DNA from: Hypericum androsaemum
Lineage: Eukaryota > Streptophyta > Magnoliopsida > Malpighiales > Hypericaceae
Assembly (NCBI GenBank): GCA_963995505.1
Contig: OZ023192.1
Span: 11,887,001 to 11,951,000 of the forward strand
DNA: 64,000 bases
Reading direction: 5' to 3'
A model generated the notes under the pieces. It did not search any database and was not told the DNA's origin. It saw only the letters and a program-made list of their open reading frames with translations. Below are positions 62,697 to 64,000 of this stretch, piece after piece; positions within the stretch are counted from its first letter, which is position 1, and every line of letters starts with the position of its first letter. Position numbers and translations under genes: made by a program.

Positions 62697-63845
62697 TCAT
62701 ATGAACTCCCAGTCGGAGTAGTCCTCGAATTGGATGGTAGCAGTAGGTGAATCAGGTTCCGAGCTGCCCGGTTTGAGTGACTGTGTTCTGATGACAAGAA
62801 CAGACCCAACTTTTTTCTGAAGAGAAAGTTAGATGAGATGTTTAATATTGACAGGAAGATTAGTGTCTAGATGTGAAGAAGGAAGGTATACAGACCTTAA
62901 GAGACCTTGGTCTCGCTTCTGTAGAAAGTTTGGCAAGTTCGAAGCCATTGACCAGGATGCAGCTACCATCAAGCTCCTCTGTACAATCCAGTCCGACAAG
63001 GGCTGCCGAATCGACAGTCATATCTACTGCATAAACGGCAGCAAGCAGATAAATTCGACAAAAAAACGATCAGATAAAAGGCTAAAGCTTAATTGAGCAA
63101 AGCAAACGGCTAAGGTAATCCCGGCCCTTTCAGCTTTCAGTTCAGAATAAATAGCGATTTTCCGCAATAACAATGACCGTTGGATATAAAGAAAGAAAAA
63201 ATTACTTGTCAATCGAGTCGAGGCACTGTGACTAGGCGGTTTGATACGCAAGAACCTGTGTTCGGAACACTCATCCAAGACAGCAGAACTTGAAGCTGGA
63301 TTAAGTTGCTTTTCCTCAGAATACTTCTTGGTCATCTCAAATTTATCATGCATCAAGCTAGCCATGTGTACTTCTTGTTCGTTTGATTTTGCTTCCATAG
63401 AAACTCTTTCTTCACAAGTTTGGATTTCAAGAGGATCTCTGTATGAACTTTTAACTGATATTTGGTCAACTCCATCACTGGTTTGAATTTCTGAGGGGTC
63501 AGAAACGAGATCGTCGACTAGAAAGGACTCAGGAAGCACCTCTGTCGCAAACTCTGTGCAAAATTGCTTCACATTTTCTCCAACAGTCTTCACTTGGTCT
63601 TCCATATACCTAAACCCTTCCTATACAGTTTTGTTAAAGAAATTAGGAAATGCGAAAATTAAGAATCTCACACAGGCTGACCTGAGTCAACATGAGCATG
63701 AAAACACATCAAGCAGAGAGTCTAGTCAAACAATTATGGCCGGATTGGTATAATATATAAATAATACAACCAGAAGGCCAAATTCAATATATAATACCTG
63801 CCAATCTTCTTCAAACTTTCGGTAGACATCTGCAAACCAAGCCAT
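62697..63845 (-). CDS. Unrecognised plant protein, four exons
   Basis: Four exons on the minus strand join in frame with GT-AG sites: 63798-63845, 63206-63620, 62896-63026 and 62697-62816. They give 237 residues starting MAWFADVYRKFEEDWQEGFR and ending FEDYSDWEFI. I do not recognise the family. The first 45 residues (to VKQFCTEFATEVLP) look like an amphipathic helix; the centre is acidic and Ser/Thr/Glu-rich and probably disordered; the end is a short acidic/aromatic motif. There is no signal peptide or membrane segment. The ATG at 63845 was chosen because it opens exon 1 directly and keeps the frame through all joins. Codon use and splice sites look normal, so I take the gene as real. The exon 3 donor has a competing GT ten bases away, so that boundary is the least certain. 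Confidence 0.65.
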
Positions 63846-64000
63846 GCCGCTTAACAAATGCAGCTGGATCAAGTAGGGAAACAAAACCATGAAGAGCCAT
63901 TAATCAAACAAATTCTCAACCAAACCCGAAACCCGAAACCCGAATCAGCATCATCATAGTAAAAGAAATACTCCCAATCCATGGAGATGTTACATACACC
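63846..64000. other. Upstream region of the minus-strand gene
   Basis: This should be the 5' leader and promoter of the unrecognised gene; it runs off the window. Nothing else can be supported. Confidence 0.35.

Overview
The window is nuclear DNA from a flowering plant, most likely a eudicot. It has intron-containing genes with GT-AG splice sites, chloroplast and autophagy genes of plant type, plant mobile elements and long AT-rich intergenic DNA. The species cannot be named from the sequence. One 200-base run of N (30765-30964) is an assembly gap.

Four protein genes and one gene of unknown family look intact: chloroplast ketol-acid reductoisomerase (minus, 2998-6470, 10 exons), a bHLH transcription factor (plus, 25754-27268), the autophagy E1-like enzyme ATG7 (plus, 32649-36607, 14 exons), an armadillo-repeat protein (plus, 44438-48584) and an unrecognised four-exon gene (minus, 62697-63845). 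One tRNA-Gly(GCC) lies at 36918-36988. These are independent housekeeping or regulatory loci, not a pathway cluster.

Three papain-type cysteine protease copies (692-2222, 17083-18164, 61299-62289) are all broken, each by different lesions. The second has the body of exon 2 inverted in place. The third has lost about 127 bases. Copies 2 and 3 also share a duplicated promoter.

The rest is mostly mobile DNA with recognisable ends. Four small Mutator-like elements have 9-base target duplications that match perfectly or almost so (6578-8014, 8406-9662, 15174-16322, 27954-28750). A fifth is similar (58121-60130) and a sixth likely (55730-58106). There is a Helitron (13364-14736), a hAT element (18258-19408), a truncated LINE (38897-41388), a 5'-truncated Copia (10487-13214) and a near full-length Copia (49000-54433).

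Several elements carry host gene pieces: a PRP38 splicing-factor fragment in one Mutator-like element and an ATL-type RING-H2 gene in the Helitron. One Mutator-like element has inserted exactly at the candidate TATA box of the reductoisomerase gene, replacing its upstream promoter. I see no convincing new multi-gene system. The most unusual observations are this promoter insertion, the in-place exon inversion, the shared 22-base arrays at 56.6 and 59.5 kb, and a covarying hairpin array at 29.5 kb.
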